Assembly: GCA_031257415.1 (NCBI GenBank)
Contig: JAIROR010000087.1
Coordinates: 1-5,660 of the forward strand
DNA: 5,660 bases
Direction: 5' to 3'
From: Holosporales bacterium
GTDB lineage: Bacteria > Pseudomonadota > Alphaproteobacteria > RUG11792
This document shows, piece by piece, positions 5,592 through 5,660 of this stretch. The position numbers and the translations under genes are program-made. Under the pieces are notes generated by a model. It did no database searches, was not told where the DNA came from, and worked only from the letters and a program-made list of their open reading frames with translations. Within the stretch, counting starts at the first letter, position 1. Each line of letters opens with the position of its first letter.

Positions 5592-5621
5592 TTGCCCGAA
5601 GTTATAACATAACGATATAAT
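5592..5621 (+). promoter_or_regulatory. Promoter of the tRNA gene
   Basis: A perfect TATAAT (5616-5621) is preceded at 18 bp by TTGCCC (5592-5597, 4 of 6). Transcription would start near 5628, only about 7 nt upstream of the mature tRNA 5' end at 5635, which is usual for tRNA genes. Confidence 0.65.
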
Positions 5622-5631
5622 ATTTACACAA
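5601..5631 (-). promoter_or_regulatory. Weak candidate promoter of tilS, overlapping the tRNA promoter
   Basis: On the minus strand TATAAC (5601-5606, 5 of 6) lies 19 bp after TTGTGT (5626-5631, 3 of 6). A start near 5594 would give a leader of about 17 nt to GTG 5577 or 32 nt to ATG 5562. The -10 sits inside the spacer of the plus-strand tRNA promoter, so the two divergent promoters would compete. The -35 match and spacer are poor. Confidence 0.3.
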
Positions 5632-5634
5632 AGC

Positions 5635-5660
5635 GCGGGCGTAGTTCAATGGTAGAACAC
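5635..5660 (+). tRNA. tRNA-Gly, 5' part only (cut by the window edge)
   Basis: The 26 nt fit the start of a tRNA: acceptor 5' strand GCGGGCG (5635-5641), U8 at 5642, and a D arm with stem GTTC (5644-5647) and GAAC (5655-5658) around loop AATGGTA. The acceptor sequence and the short D loop match bacterial tRNA-Gly, most often the GCC isoacceptor, but the anticodon lies beyond the window, so the identity is inferred from the 5' end. Confidence 0.85.

Overview
The window looks like a piece of a moderately AT-rich genome of a host-associated bacterium, most plausibly an intracellular alphaproteobacterium of the Rickettsiales/Holosporales type. This rests on the mix of minimal housekeeping genes (tilS, trxB, a type II thymidine kinase), a decayed IS630-family transposase, and two repeat-rich genes of the kind often seen as host-interaction proteins in such genomes. 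The lineage is an inference from gene content; no marker in the window fixes it.

Layout. (1) Positions 1-916, plus strand: the 3' part of an unrecognised gene. Its N-terminal part is a Gly/Asn/Pro/Met-rich tandem repeat (core NPYPNMGIGMGV, 36 bp) and its C-terminal part is a charged, probably helical domain. It runs off the left edge. (2) Positions 1029-2267, minus strand, convergent with the first gene: a MORN-repeat protein with a probable signal peptide and a C-terminal hydrophobic hairpin. It has a good terminator (989-1020), a good Shine-Dalgarno sequence, and a promoter whose -35 box sits in the centre of a perfect 26-bp palindrome. (3) Positions 2347-2530: an intergenic stretch holding a degraded second copy of the MORN gene's terminator and a near-consensus promoter (TTGACA-17-CATAAT) for the next gene. 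(4) Positions 2531-3109, plus strand: thymidine kinase. (5) Positions 3110-3554: a gene-poor stretch ending in the C-terminal third of an IS630-type transposase (minus), which abuts the stop codon of trxB. (6) Positions 3555-4472, minus: thioredoxin reductase. (7) Positions 4624-5577, minus: tRNA(Ile)-lysidine synthetase, short form. (8) Positions 5635-5660, plus: the first 26 nt of a tRNA, most likely tRNA-Gly, with a TATAAT promoter divergent from tilS.

The left half (repeat protein, MORN protein, duplicated hairpin) looks like accessory, fast-evolving DNA. The right half is housekeeping: dTTP salvage, thiol redox, tRNA modification and a tRNA gene, with an IS remnant between tk and trxB. 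I see no operon linking the accessory genes to the housekeeping ones, and no CRISPR, phage or toxin-antitoxin module. The best candidates for something undescribed are the two repeat proteins and the regulatory DNA around the MORN gene: the palindrome over the -35 box and the hairpin present on both sides of the gene. I cannot show that they form one system.
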